A DNA stretch of 20,511 bases from JBDIBB01 sp039812685 (GTDB lineage: Bacteria > Acidobacteriota > Vicinamibacteria > Vicinamibacterales > JAFNAJ01). The notes beneath the pieces are model-generated. The model had not been told where the DNA came from. It searched no databases and saw only the letters and a program-made list of their open reading frames with translations. The stretch is taken from the NCBI GenBank assembly GCA_039812685.1, contig JBDIBB010000072.1:1-20511 (forward strand), read 5' to 3'. Position numbers and translations under genes: made by a program. Positions 1 through 8,342 of the stretch are shown piece after piece (within the stretch, counting starts at the first letter, position 1; every line of letters starts with the position of its first letter).

Positions 1-719
1 TAGAAGCTTCCGAGCTTGCCCTCCACGATCTTCTCGATGACGTTGGCGGGCTTGTTGGATCCCTCCATCTGGCCGCGATAGACGGCCTTCTCGCGCTCGA
101 TCACCTCCGCGGGCACGTCCTCGCGCCTGGCGTACTGCGGGCTGGCCGCCGCCACCTGCATCGCCAGTTCCTTGATGAGCGTCTTGAACGCCGCCGTCTG
201 CGCCTGCTCGCCGGTGACGCCGGTCAGCTCGATGAGCACGCCGATCTTGCCGCCGAGATGAATGTACTGGCCGACGATGCCGCGGCCGGCGAACCGGACG
301 ATGCGCGCCACGCCCATGTTCTCGCCGAGCTTTGCCACCAGTTGGGCCACTCGCGGCTGGATGGGGCCGTTGGGATCGCGGGCCCATGCCTCGGTGGCGT
401 TCTCGCCGGCCTTCACCGCCTCGTCGAGGATGTATTGCACCAGGGCCTTGAAATCATCGGTGCGCGCGACGAAGTCGGTCTCGCAGTTGATCTCGGCGAT
501 GAGGCCGGCCGACTGATCGTCGGCGAGCCAGGTCGCGATGACGCCGTCGCTGGCGCCGCGGTCCGCCTTCTTGGCGGCCTTGGCGATGCCCCGCTTGCGG
601 AGCACGTCGATGGCGGCATCGAGATCGCCGCTGGTCTCCGTGAGCGCTGCCTTGCAGTCCATCATGCCCGCGCCCGTGCGGTCGCGGAGTGCTTTCACCA
701 TCTCGGCCGTGATTGCCAT
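1..719 (-). CDS. tsf: Elongation factor Ts (3' end cut by window edge)
   Basis: EF-Ts is the cytoplasmic nucleotide exchange factor that removes GDP from EF-Tu during translation elongation. Reading the minus strand from the ATG at 719 gives 239 uninterrupted codons before the sequence runs out. The N-terminal UBA-like helical domain (residues 1-55, MAITAEMVKALRDRTGAGMM) is followed by the family signature TDFVAR at residues 81-86, whose Asp82 and Phe83 correspond to the residues that enter the EF-Tu nucleotide site. The last visible residues, KIVEGKLGSF, match the region near the C-terminal module, so few residues should be missing in a short-form EF-Ts. A GGAGA element precedes the start. 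It lies 98 nt downstream of rpsB, the usual bacterial pairing, separated from it by a terminator-like hairpin. Confidence 0.95.
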   Translation of the reverse strand, partial: MAITAEMVKALRDRTGAGMMDCKAALTETSGDLDAAIDVLRKRGIAKAAKKADRGASDGVIATWLADDQSAGLIAEINCETDFVARTDDFKALVQYILDEAVKAGENATEAWARDPNGPIQPRVAQLVAKLGENMGVARIVRFAGRGIVGQYIHLGGKIGVLIELTGVTGEQAQTAAFKTLIKELAMQVAAASPQYARREDVPAEVIEREKAVYRGQMEGSNKPANVIEKIVEGKLGSF

Positions 720-755
720 GACTCTCGTGTCTCCGGGAATCGAATCGGTTCTGGG

Positions 756-796
756 GTCGTACACGACAAACGCCGGCCGGTTGCCCGGGCCGGCGT
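756..796 (-). terminator. Terminator-like hairpin between rpsB and tsf (possible attenuator)
   Basis: Read on the minus strand, a perfect 9-bp GC-rich stem (arms ACGCCGGCC at 796-788 and GGCCGGCGT at 778-770, 9-nt loop) is followed directly by TTTGTCGT, which resembles an intrinsic terminator with a short T run. It begins about 20 nt after the rpsB stop codon. A second small dyad (GTCGT/ACGAC, 756-767) sits just downstream. Because tsf follows in the same direction, partial termination or mRNA processing is more likely than complete termination. This is inferred from sequence only. Confidence 0.5.
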
Positions 797-817
797 CGTC
801 GGGGCCGCGCGCCGGTG

Positions 818-1681
<864 letters not shown>

Positions 1682-1686
1682 GGGCC

Positions 1687-2079
1687 TTATCGCTTGCTGA
1701 ACTGGAAGCGCTTGCGTGCGCCCGCCAGGCCGTACTTCTTGCGTTCCTTCACCCGCTGGTCGCGGCTGAGCAGTCCCGCCTTCTTCAGGCTCGGCCGCAG
1801 ATCGAGGTTGTATTCGCACAGCGCGCGCGCGATGCCCAGCCGCAGCGCGCCGGCCTGGCCAGAGATCCCGCCGCCTTCGGCGGTGGCGAACACGTCGAAC
1901 TTGTCGCCCGTCTCGGTGATGGCCAGCGGCTGGCGGATGATCGTGCGCACCGCCTCGGTGGGAAACGATTGCTCGACGGGGCGGTAGTTGACCGTGATCG
2001 TGCCGGCGCCGGGGCGCAGGAACACGCGGGCCGTGGACGTCTTGCGGCGACCCGTGCCGTAGTACTGAGCGACTGCCAC
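1687..2079 (-). CDS. rpsI: 30S ribosomal protein S9
   Basis: S9 lies in the 30S head, and its C-terminal tail reaches the P-site tRNA. The 130-residue protein begins AVAQYYGTGRRKTSTARVF, has the expected PVEQSFPTEAVR region, and ends GLAGARKRFQFSKR with the basic C-terminal Lys-Arg that contacts tRNA. Translation starts at a GTG (2079) one nucleotide after the rplM stop, with a GAGG element about 9 nt upstream. The pair is therefore almost certainly translated from one transcript. Length and motifs are typical of the family. Confidence 0.98.
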   Translation of the reverse strand: MAVAQYYGTGRRKTSTARVFLRPGAGTITVNYRPVEQSFPTEAVRTIIRQPLAITETGDKFDVFATAEGGGISGQAGALRLGIARALCEYNLDLRPSLKKAGLLSRDQRVKERKKYGLAGARKRFQFSKR

Positions 2080-2080
2080 G

Positions 2081-2512
2081 TTATGCGACCTCGATTGCGG
2101 TGGGTTGCTGGGCGGCGTGCGGGTGGTCGGCGCCCTCGTAGACCTTGAGCTTGCGGTACATCGCGTTGCCCATCTTCGTCTTCGGCAGCATCCCGCGTAC
2201 CGCCTCTTCCACCAGGCGCGCCGGGCGGCGCTTGCGGACGTCCTTGGCGCGCACCTCGTGGAGCCCGCCCTCGTAGCCGCTGTGCGTCCGGTAGAGCTTC
2301 TGTTCTTCCTTGCGTCCGGTCAGCTTCACCGTCGCGGCGTTGACGATGATCACGTGGTCGCCCGTGTCGAGAAACGGCACGTAGGTCGGCCGGTGCTTGC
2401 CCTGCAGCAGCTTCGCCGCCTTCGAGGCGACACGGCCGAGCACCTGGCCGTCGGCGTCGATCACGTGCCACTGGCGCCGGATCGTGGTGGCACTCGGCAC
2501 AAACGTACGCAT
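2081..2512 (-). CDS. rplM: 50S ribosomal protein L13
   Basis: L13 is an early-assembly protein of the large subunit. The 143-residue sequence shows the family core: WHVIDADGQVLGRVAS near the N-terminus, the HRPTYVPFLDTGDHVIIVNA block, the KLTGRK and YRTHSGYEGGL segments, and the signature AVRGMLPKTKMGNAMYRKLK. A purine-rich GGAGAGAGGG element lies just upstream of the ATG. It is the first gene of the rplM-rpsI-rpsB-tsf operon, and its mRNA leader is predicted to be only about 30 nt, leaving little room for a large regulatory leader. The His/Ala-rich C-terminus (DHPHAAQQPTAIEVA) is slightly longer than in E. coli. Confidence 0.98.
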   Translation of the reverse strand: MRTFVPSATTIRRQWHVIDADGQVLGRVASKAAKLLQGKHRPTYVPFLDTGDHVIIVNAATVKLTGRKEEQKLYRTHSGYEGGLHEVRAKDVRKRRPARLVEEAVRGMLPKTKMGNAMYRKLKVYEGADHPHAAQQPTAIEVA

Positions 2513-2552
2513 GAACCCTCTCTCCGCCCATCCCGTGGGACGGCAAACCGAA

Positions 2553-2582
2553 AGGATAGCGGTCCACCCGGTTCACTGTCAA
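2553..2582 (-). promoter_or_regulatory. Sigma70-type promoter of the rplM operon
   Basis: On the minus strand a perfect TTGACA (-35, 2582-2577) is followed after 18 nt by TATCCT (-10, 2558-2553; four of six consensus positions). Transcription would start near 2545, about 33 nt before the rplM ATG and just ahead of its purine-rich ribosome binding site. It is the best canonical promoter in the window and fits the high expression expected for ribosomal genes. Confidence 0.75.
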
Positions 2583-2929
2583 GGCTTGGGTAAGAGTTAC
2601 TTCTGGCGCGACGGGGGCGTCCTGTTGGGTGCTCGCGGCCGCTTCGGGCGCGTCTGGTGGTCGCGCCTCGCCGCGGGCGGGCCGTCCAGCCGGGCGGCGG
2701 GCGGACCGGCCGCGGCCCGGCGGGCGTGTGTCGTCTCCGGCACACCTGTCGGGCCACCGACCCTGTGGAACCCCCAAGGTCAGCCCGATACACCCGCTGA
2801 CGGAATCGCGGGCGGCTGACGAAACCGTGGCGGGAAATGGCATCGGGCGAACAGGTTCGATGGAAATTCCTGCAATCGACGTCCGAGATTCCGCTCGCAA
2901 AACCGGCCGCCGCGTCCCCAGCCGCGAGA
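2583..2929. other. Divergent intergenic region, no gene recognised
   Basis: This stretch between the ribosomal promoter and the pilM promoter element has no reading frame resembling a known protein and no tRNA-like fold that I can see. It contains a perfect 10-bp palindrome GGCCGCGGCC (2708-2717) within an extremely GC-rich tract. It also holds a small dyad with arms GTGTG and CACAC (2726-2730 and 2741-2745, 10-nt loop). After about 2800 the base composition becomes less GC-rich, as expected for a regulatory region. Upstream activator sites for a sigma54-type promoter could lie here, but no activator motif can be assigned. Confidence 0.5.
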
Positions 2930-2945
2930 TGGCACCGCGTTTGTA
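2930..2945 (+). promoter_or_regulatory. Sigma54-like -24/-12 promoter element upstream of pilM
   Basis: TGGCAC is followed after 5 nt by TTGTA. This matches the sigma54 (RpoN) consensus TGGCAC-N5-TTGCW in spacing and in every core position except the last C of the -12 element (T here). It points toward pilM and predicts a start near 2955, leaving a leader of about 80 nt. Sigma54 together with PilR-type activators is known to control pilus genes in several proteobacteria. No RpoN activator gene is in the window, so the assignment rests on the motif alone. Confidence 0.45.
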
Positions 2946-3036
2946 AGAGGTTCGGTCGCTCCAACCGCGAACGCCCCGCCGGGTGCGTCGCGACGTCGCT
3001 GGTTCCGGGGCGCAGGGTGGAGTGGGGAAGGCAGGA

Positions 3037-4113
3037 ATGCCGGTGTTCCGCAGACAACGTCCTCTCGTAGGGCTCGACATCGGCTCGAGCGCGGTGAAGG
3101 CGGTGGAGCTCAAGCCCGCCGGTCAGTCGTACCGCGTCACGGCCTATGGCAGCGAGCCCATCCCCCCGGACGCCATCGTCGACGGCGCCATCATCGACGG
3201 CGCCGCCGTGGCCGACGCCATCCGCCGCCTGTTCGAGTCGCGCGGCATCAAGGCGCGCGAGGTGGCCGCCTCGCTGTCGGGCACCGCGATCATCGTCAAG
3301 AAGATCACGGTGCCGCCGATGAGCGCCACCGAGCTGGCCGAGTCGATTTCCTGGGAGGCCGAGCAGTACGTGCCCTTCGACATCCAGGACGTGAACATCG
3401 ACTACCAGGTGATCAGCGGCGCGCCCGACGGCAAGGCGCCGGTGGCCGGCCAGGGCATGGACGTCCTGCTGGTGGCCGCCAAGAAAGAGAAAATCGCCGA
3501 TTACACGGGCGTCATCCAGCAGGCCGGCCGGACGCCGGTGGTGGTCGACGTCGACGCCTTCGCGCTCCAGAACTGCTACGAGGTGAACTACGGCGTCGAG
3601 CCCGGTGCCGTCGTGGCGCTGGTCAACGCCGGCGCCAGCGGCACCAACGTCAACGTGATCTCCGGGGAGCAGTCGCTGTTCACCCGCGACATCTCGATCG
3701 GCGGCAACGCTTACACCGAAGCGCTCCAGAAGGAGCTGCACCTCTCGCACGACGACGCGGAGCGGCTGAAGAAGGGGCTGGCGGTCGAGGGCGCCGACTT
3801 CGAGCAGGCCCGGCCCATCCTGCGCGCCGTCACCGACAACGTGCTGCTCGAGATCCAGAAGACCTTCGACTTCTTCCGCGGCACCACCGGCACCGACCAC
3901 ATCGACCGTGTGGTGGTGTCGGGCGGCACCGCGCGGCTCGACGGGTTCGCCGAGATGCTCGGTGAGCGGTTCGACGCGCAGATCGAGGAGTTCAATCCGT
4001 TCAAGCGCATCGCCTTCGACGCGGCGAAGTTCGGCGTCTCGGCGCCGGAAGACGTCGCGGCGACCGCCGCGGTCGCCGTGGGCCTCGCGTTGCGCCGGGT
4101 GGGGGACCGATGA
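3037..4113 (+). CDS. pilM: Type IV pilus inner-membrane platform protein PilM (actin-like ATPase)
   Basis: PilM is the cytoplasmic actin-fold protein of the type IV pilus alignment complex. It binds nucleotide and the N-terminal tail of PilN. The 358-residue product begins MPVFRRQRPLVGLDIGSSAV, in which LDIGSS (from residue 12) is the phosphate-1 loop of the actin/FtsA/PilM fold. Later blocks typical of PilM include ESISWEAEQYVPFD, VVDVDAFALQN, LFTRDISIGGNAYTE and DRVVVSGGTARLDG. I chose the ATG at 3037 because a GGAAGGCAGGA purine run lies just before it and family members start here; the in-frame ATG at 2983 would add an unrelated 18-residue stretch. It is the first gene of the pilMNOPQ operon and overlaps pilN by 4 nt (ATGA). 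Confidence 0.96.
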   Translation: MPVFRRQRPLVGLDIGSSAVKAVELKPAGQSYRVTAYGSEPIPPDAIVDGAIIDGAAVADAIRRLFESRGIKAREVAASLSGTAIIVKKITVPPMSATELAESISWEAEQYVPFDIQDVNIDYQVISGAPDGKAPVAGQGMDVLLVAAKKEKIADYTGVIQQAGRTPVVVDVDAFALQNCYEVNYGVEPGAVVALVNAGASGTNVNVISGEQSLFTRDISIGGNAYTEALQKELHLSHDDAERLKKGLAVEGADFEQARPILRAVTDNVLLEIQKTFDFFRGTTGTDHIDRVVVSGGTARLDGFAEMLGERFDAQIEEFNPFKRIAFDAAKFGVSAPEDVAATAAVAVGLALRRVGDR

Positions 4114-4733
4114 TTCGCATCAACCTCCTCGCCGTCGAACGCAAGCCCGAGAAGAAGGCCTGGGCGCTCGCCGGGCAGAAGGCGGTCATTCTCGGCACGG
4201 CCATCCTCGCCGCCGCGGCCCTGCTCATCGTGTGGCGCGTGTTCGCGCTGCGCCAGGACGCGGCGCGGCTCGACGAAGACCTCCGGGCCGCGCAGATGGA
4301 GCAGCAGCGGCTGCGCTCCATCCTCCAGCAGGTGCAGGACTTCGAGACGCGGCGGCAGCAGTTGCAGCAGCGCGTGGCGCTGATCGAGCAGCTGCGGCAG
4401 GGACAGGCCGGCCCCGTGCGCATGCTCGACGAGATCAGCCGCGCCATGCCCGATCGCCTGTGGCTCACGGCGATGGTACAGGACGCCACCGGCGTGAAGA
4501 TCGATGGCCGCACCACCTCGCTCACCTCGCTGTCGGACTTCGTCGGCAACCTCGAGGGATCCGGCTACTTCGCGCGGCCCGTGGAGATCCTCGAGAGTCA
4601 GATGGACAACCAGGCGGGCTCCGAGGACGTGGTGCGGTTCTCGGTGAAGGCGCAGTTCCAGACGGCCGCGCCGCCCGCCCAGGCCGCTGCCGCCCCGGGC
4701 GCGGCGGCGGCTCCGGCGCCTCCCCAGCGGTGA
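4110..4733 (+). CDS. pilN: Type IV pilus assembly protein PilN
   Basis: PilN is a bitopic inner-membrane protein that pairs with PilO and links PilM in the cytoplasm to PilP in the periplasm. The 207-residue product begins MIRINLLAVERKPEKK, the conserved cytoplasmic PilM-binding tail. A single membrane segment follows at about residues 24-47, then a coiled coil rich in Gln/Arg/Leu (about 48-110), and an alpha/beta domain containing MPDRLWLTAM and GSGYFARPVEI. The C-terminus is an Ala/Pro-rich tail of about 30 residues, unusual in length but common in this genome's proteins. The start codon overlaps the pilM stop. Confidence 0.95.
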   Translation: MIRINLLAVERKPEKKAWALAGQKAVILGTAILAAAALLIVWRVFALRQDAARLDEDLRAAQMEQQRLRSILQQVQDFETRRQQLQQRVALIEQLRQGQAGPVRMLDEISRAMPDRLWLTAMVQDATGVKIDGRTTSLTSLSDFVGNLEGSGYFARPVEILESQMDNQAGSEDVVRFSVKAQFQTAAPPAQAAAAPGAAAAPAPPQR

Positions 4734-4740
4734 ATCGGCC

Positions 4741-5406
4741 ATGGCCATGAACCTGAAGTCCATCCCGTGGCGCTACCAGGTGGCGTTGTTCGCCGTGGCG
4801 GCCGTGGCCGCGCTCGGCGGCTACTACTACTTCCACGAGGCGCCGGCCCGGGCCGAACTCGCCGTCCGCCAGCAGCAGCTCGATGCGCTGCGCGCGGAGA
4901 TCGCGCGCGGTCGCGCGACGGCCCAGAAGCTCCAGGAGTTCCAGAGCCAGGTGGCCGACCTGCAGGCGCGGCTCGACAGCCTCAAGGCGGTGTTGCCCGA
5001 GCAGAAGGACGTGGGCGATCTGCTGCGCCGCATCCAGACGCTGGCCACGCAGTCGAACCTCGAAATCCGCGCGTTCAAGCCGCAGGCGATCGTCACCAAG
5101 CAGGTGCACGCCGAGTGGCCGATCGCACTGGAACTGGCCGGCACCTACCACGATCTGGGGCAGTTCTTCGACAAGGTGAGCAAGGTGCCCCGGATCATCA
5201 ACGTGAGCAACATCAACATCAAGGGCGTGGACGAGCGGACCCGCGCCGGCAGCGATCGCGCGGCGACGATTACGGCGCAGTGCCTGGCGACCACGTTCGT
5301 GCTGCTCGACAACCGGCCGGCAGGGGCTGGCGCGGGCGCCGGCGCCGCGCGGCCGGGCGCGCCGCCCGCACGCGCCGCACCGGCCGCGGCAGGAGCCAAG
5401 CCATGA
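4741..5406 (+). CDS. pilO: Type IV pilus assembly protein PilO
   Basis: PilO forms the inner-membrane coiled-coil partner of PilN. The 221-residue protein has a short cytoplasmic head (MAMNLKSIPWRYQ), one membrane helix at about residues 13-31, a coiled coil (about 38-85), and the periplasmic ferredoxin-like domain with the family blocks LPEQKDVGDLLRRIQTLA and YHDLGQFFDKVSKVPRIINV. It ends in an Ala/Pro/Gly-rich tail of about 25 residues. A second ATG at 4747 could also be used. It starts 7 nt after pilN and its stop overlaps the pilP start (ATGA), so the genes are translationally coupled. Confidence 0.95.
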   Translation: MAMNLKSIPWRYQVALFAVAAVAALGGYYYFHEAPARAELAVRQQQLDALRAEIARGRATAQKLQEFQSQVADLQARLDSLKAVLPEQKDVGDLLRRIQTLATQSNLEIRAFKPQAIVTKQVHAEWPIALELAGTYHDLGQFFDKVSKVPRIINVSNINIKGVDERTRAGSDRAATITAQCLATTFVLLDNRPAGAGAGAGAARPGAPPARAAPAAAGAKP

Positions 5407-5906
5407 CCCTCCACGCGCAATCACGCCTGACGCTGGCCACGCTGGCGGTGGGCCTGCTGATGGCCGCAACGGTCCAGCCCGCGCCGGCGCAGGCTCCCGC
5501 GGCCCAGGCCCCGCCGCCAGCCGCGCCGCCTGGGCGGACGCTGCCGCCCACGCCGCAGGGCTACACCTACAACCCGGAAGGGCGCCGCGACCCCTTCGTC
5601 AGCCTGCTCAACCGGGGCGTCGAGCAGCGCCAGCAGTCGCCTCGCCCCGAGGGCCTCGATGGCCTGTCGGTCACCGACATCGCCATCCGGGGCATCGTCG
5701 CCGACCGCGGCAGCTACATCGCCATGATCGAAGCGCCCGACGCCAGGACCTACATCGTGCGGAGCGGGGACAAGCTCTACGACGCCACCGTGAAGGCCGT
5801 GCTGGCCGACGCGGTGGTGTTCGTCCAGCAGGTCAACGATCCGCTGTCGCTCGTGAAGCAGCGGGAAATCCGCAAGCCGTTGCGGCCCACCGAGGAGGGC
5901 AAGTGA
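5403..5906 (+). CDS. pilP: Type IV pilus assembly protein PilP
   Basis: PilP connects the PilN/PilO dimer to the N-domains of the PilQ secretin in the periplasm. The 167-residue product has an N-terminal signal peptide with a hydrophobic core (LATLAVGLLMAATV) that appears to end after the AQA near residue 31. There is no lipobox cysteine, unlike the lipoprotein PilP of Pseudomonas and Neisseria. A Pro/Ala-rich linker (32-50) leads into the conserved GRRDPFVSLL motif (60-69) and a small beta domain containing IAIRGIVADRGSYIAMIE and VRSGDKLYD. The stop codon overlaps the start of pilQ (TGATG). Confidence 0.93.
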   Translation: MTLHAQSRLTLATLAVGLLMAATVQPAPAQAPAAQAPPPAAPPGRTLPPTPQGYTYNPEGRRDPFVSLLNRGVEQRQQSPRPEGLDGLSVTDIAIRGIVADRGSYIAMIEAPDARTYIVRSGDKLYDATVKAVLADAVVFVQQVNDPLSLVKQREIRKPLRPTEEGK

Positions 5907-8320
5907 TGCGCGCGCGTCCTTCGATGCGTGCCGTGGTTGCGGGAGCCGGCCTGTGGCTGGCTGGACTCGCCGCCACCGGCGCGACCTCGTCACCGGTGCA
6001 GTTGCTGGAGGTCCGGCAGGCCCAGGAGGCCGGACACCTGGCAGTGCTGCTCGAGGCGTCGGCCCCGGTGGCCTACACCTCGACCCAGCCCGACCCCTTC
6101 ACCGTGGTGCTCGATCTGCGGCATGCGAATGCAGCGGGCGCCGTCAACCGCATCCCGCGGCCCGCGGGACCGGTGACGGCCGTGTCCGTCGAGCAGACGC
6201 AGGCGGCCGACGGCGCGGAGGTGGCGCGCGTGCGGCTGGGGCTCTCCGAGCCCGCGCTCGCGCGTGTCCGCAGCCAGCGCAACATGATTTACGTGGAGTT
6301 CCCCGACCTGCAGGCGGCGTCGGCGGCCCCCGCCCACGCGGCGACGGCCGCGAGCCCGTCGACGGCCACGGAACTCGTGGCCGTCAGCGCCGACAAGCGC
6401 GACGGGCGCGCCATCGTGCGGCTGCGCGGCAACGGCCGGCTGATGCCCGAGGTCCACGAGGCCGTCGACCTGCCGCCGCGCATCGTCGTCGACCTCGCCG
6501 GGGTGCGGCCCAAGGTGCCCGCCGTGCAGGCCGTCGGCGGCCGCGACCTGTCGCGCATCCGCGTGGCCACCAACAGCACCACGCCGCTGGTGACCCGCGT
6601 GGTCCTCGACCTCGCCCACAAGGTGGCGTATACGCTCGAACGCGACGGCGACGAGGTGCTGCTGGTGCTCGGGGAGACCGTTGCCGCAGCCCCGGCGGCG
6701 GCCGCGCCTGCCGCCGCTCCGGCCCCCGTCGCGATGGCCCCGGCGCCGGATCCTGAACCGACCGGTGTGCCGGCGACACGGATCGAGGCCGAGCCCGAGG
6801 TGCAACTGCAGCGCGAGGAGCCGCCGGCCGCGGCGAAGTCGGTCGTGGCCGCCGCGACGCTGTCCCGCACCCAGCCCCCGGCCGCCCAGCCGGCCACGGC
6901 CCAGGCGCCTGCGCGTGCCCAGCCGCCCATGGTGCCGACGGCGGCGCTGGCCGAGCAGAAGGACGGGCCCCGGCAGTTCACCGGGCACCCGGTGAGCCTG
7001 GACTTCCAGGACGTGGACCTCCGCGCCGTGCTGCGCACCTTCGGCGAGATCACCGGCCTGAACCTCGTGATCGACCAGCAGGTGCAGGGTCGGGTCGACG
7101 TCGCCCTGCGTGATGTCCCGTGGGACCAGGCGCTGGACATCATCCTGCGGGCCAACAAGCTCGGCTACACCGTCGACGGCACCATCGTGCGGATAGCGCC
7201 GCTGGCCGTGCTGTCGGAGGAAGAAGCCGCCGTGCGCAAGCTGGCCGAGGAGAAGGCCCAGTCGGGATCGCTGGTCGTCATGACCCGCACGCTCAACTAC
7301 TCAAAGGCCTCGGCGATCGAACCGCTGGTCAAGAACGCCCTGTCTCCGCGCGGCCGCACGGCGGTGGACGTCCGCACCAACACGCTGATCATCTACGACC
7401 TGCCGGACGTGTTCGAGAAGGTGAACGGGTTGCTCACGACGCTCGACCAGCCGGAACTGCAGGTGGAGATCGAGGCGCGCATCATCCAGACCACCACTAC
7501 CTTCGCGCGCGAACTCGGCGTGAAGTGGGGCTTCATCGGCAACGTCGCGCCGGAACTGGGCAACACCACGAACCTGGCGTTCCCCAACAACGGCTCGCTG
7601 TTCGGCGCCAGCGGCGACACCACCGGCACCAACCACGGCTATCAGGACACGCCGATGGGCACCAAGCCGGCCAGCACTGCGGTGAACCTCGGCGTGAGCA
7701 ACCCCACCGGGGCCGTGGGCATCACGCTGGGCGCCATCAACGGGTCGTTCCGCCTGGCCGCCGAGCTGTCGTCCCTGGAGAAGCAGGGCAAGGTGCACAG
7801 CCTGCTCACGCCACGCGTGGTCACGCAGAACAACGTGAAGGCCGTCATCACCCGCGGCCAGGAGATTCCGTACTCCACGCTCACGGCCACCGCCTCCACG
7901 GGCGGGGCCCTGGTGGTGCCGACGGTCCAGTTCCGCACCGCCGCGCTCAACCTCGCCGTGACGCCACGCATCACGGGCGCCAACACGGTGATTCTCGAGG
8001 TGGACGTCGACAACGGGTCGCCGGGCGAGGAGCAGCGCAACGGCAACATCGCCATCAACACGCAGCGCGCGCAGACGACGGTGCTAGTGGCCGACGGCGC
8101 GACGACGGTGATTGGTGGCATCCAGGGTGCGAGCGACACCGATGCGTTCCGGCGCGTACCGGGCCTGTGGCGGCTGCCGTGGCTCGGACGCCTCTTCCGG
8201 TACGACAACAAGCAGGAATTCACGGAAGAGATCCTCATCTTCATCACTCCGCGGATCATCCGGATGCCGACGGCCGGGGTGCCAGCGACGGGTGCCGTGC
8301 CGGTTGCGCCGCAGCAGTGA
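5906..8320 (+). CDS. pilQ: Type IV pilus secretin PilQ
   Basis: PilQ is the outer-membrane pore through which the pilus leaves the cell. From the ATG at 5906 (GGAGG about 9 nt upstream, overlapping the pilP TGA) it has 804 residues; an adjacent in-frame GTG at 5903 is less likely. Order of parts: signal peptide (about 1-27), two AMIN peptidoglycan-binding domains (about 32-135 and 155-257), an Ala/Pro-rich linker (258-355), an STN/N0 domain (about 360-432, GHPVSLDFQDVDLRAVLRTF), an N1 domain (about 455-515, NTLIIYDLPDVF), and the secretin barrel (about 520-790). The barrel includes LLTPRVVTQNNVKAVI, GATTVIGGIQ and the terminal EEILIFITPRII. All parts expected of a PilQ are intact. Pilin, PilB, PilT and PilC genes are not in this window. 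Confidence 0.97.
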   Translation: MRARPSMRAVVAGAGLWLAGLAATGATSSPVQLLEVRQAQEAGHLAVLLEASAPVAYTSTQPDPFTVVLDLRHANAAGAVNRIPRPAGPVTAVSVEQTQAADGAEVARVRLGLSEPALARVRSQRNMIYVEFPDLQAASAAPAHAATAASPSTATELVAVSADKRDGRAIVRLRGNGRLMPEVHEAVDLPPRIVVDLAGVRPKVPAVQAVGGRDLSRIRVATNSTTPLVTRVVLDLAHKVAYTLERDGDEVLLVLGETVAAAPAAAAPAAAPAPVAMAPAPDPEPTGVPATRIEAEPEVQLQREEPPAAAKSVVAAATLSRTQPPAAQPATAQAPARAQPPMVPTAALAEQKDGPRQFTGHPVSLDFQDVDLRAVLRTFGEITGLNLVIDQQVQGRVDVALRDVPWDQALDIILRANKLGYTVDGTIVRIAPLAVLSEEEAAVRKLAEEKAQSGSLVVMTRTLNYSKASAIEPLVKNALSPRGRTAVDVRTNTLIIYDLPDVFEKVNGLLTTLDQPELQVEIEARIIQTTTTFARELGVKWGFIGNVAPELGNTTNLAFPNNGSLFGASGDTTGTNHGYQDTPMGTKPASTAVNLGVSNPTGAVGITLGAINGSFRLAAELSSLEKQGKVHSLLTPRVVTQNNVKAVITRGQEIPYSTLTATASTGGALVVPTVQFRTAALNLAVTPRITGANTVILEVDVDNGSPGEEQRNGNIAINTQRAQTTVLVADGATTVIGGIQGASDTDAFRRVPGLWRLPWLGRLFRYDNKQEFTEEILIFITPRIIRMPTAGVPATGAVPVAPQQ

Positions 8321-8342
8321 CGCCGGAACGAGGAGACCTGAC

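Noticed and set aside
2513..3036. A tRNA or riboswitch in the rplM-pilM gap.
   Set aside because: No cloverleaf-like set of arms, no CCA-type acceptor end and no known riboswitch core could be found by eye.
2983..3036. An upstream in-frame ATG for pilM adding 18 residues.
   Set aside because: The extra residues do not resemble PilM, and the ATG at 3037 has a strong purine-rich ribosome binding site.
2461..3900. A 479-codon minus-strand frame spanning rplM, the spacer and pilM.
   Set aside because: It overlaps two well-supported genes and has low-complexity Val/Gly/Asp/His sequence with no recognisable domain.
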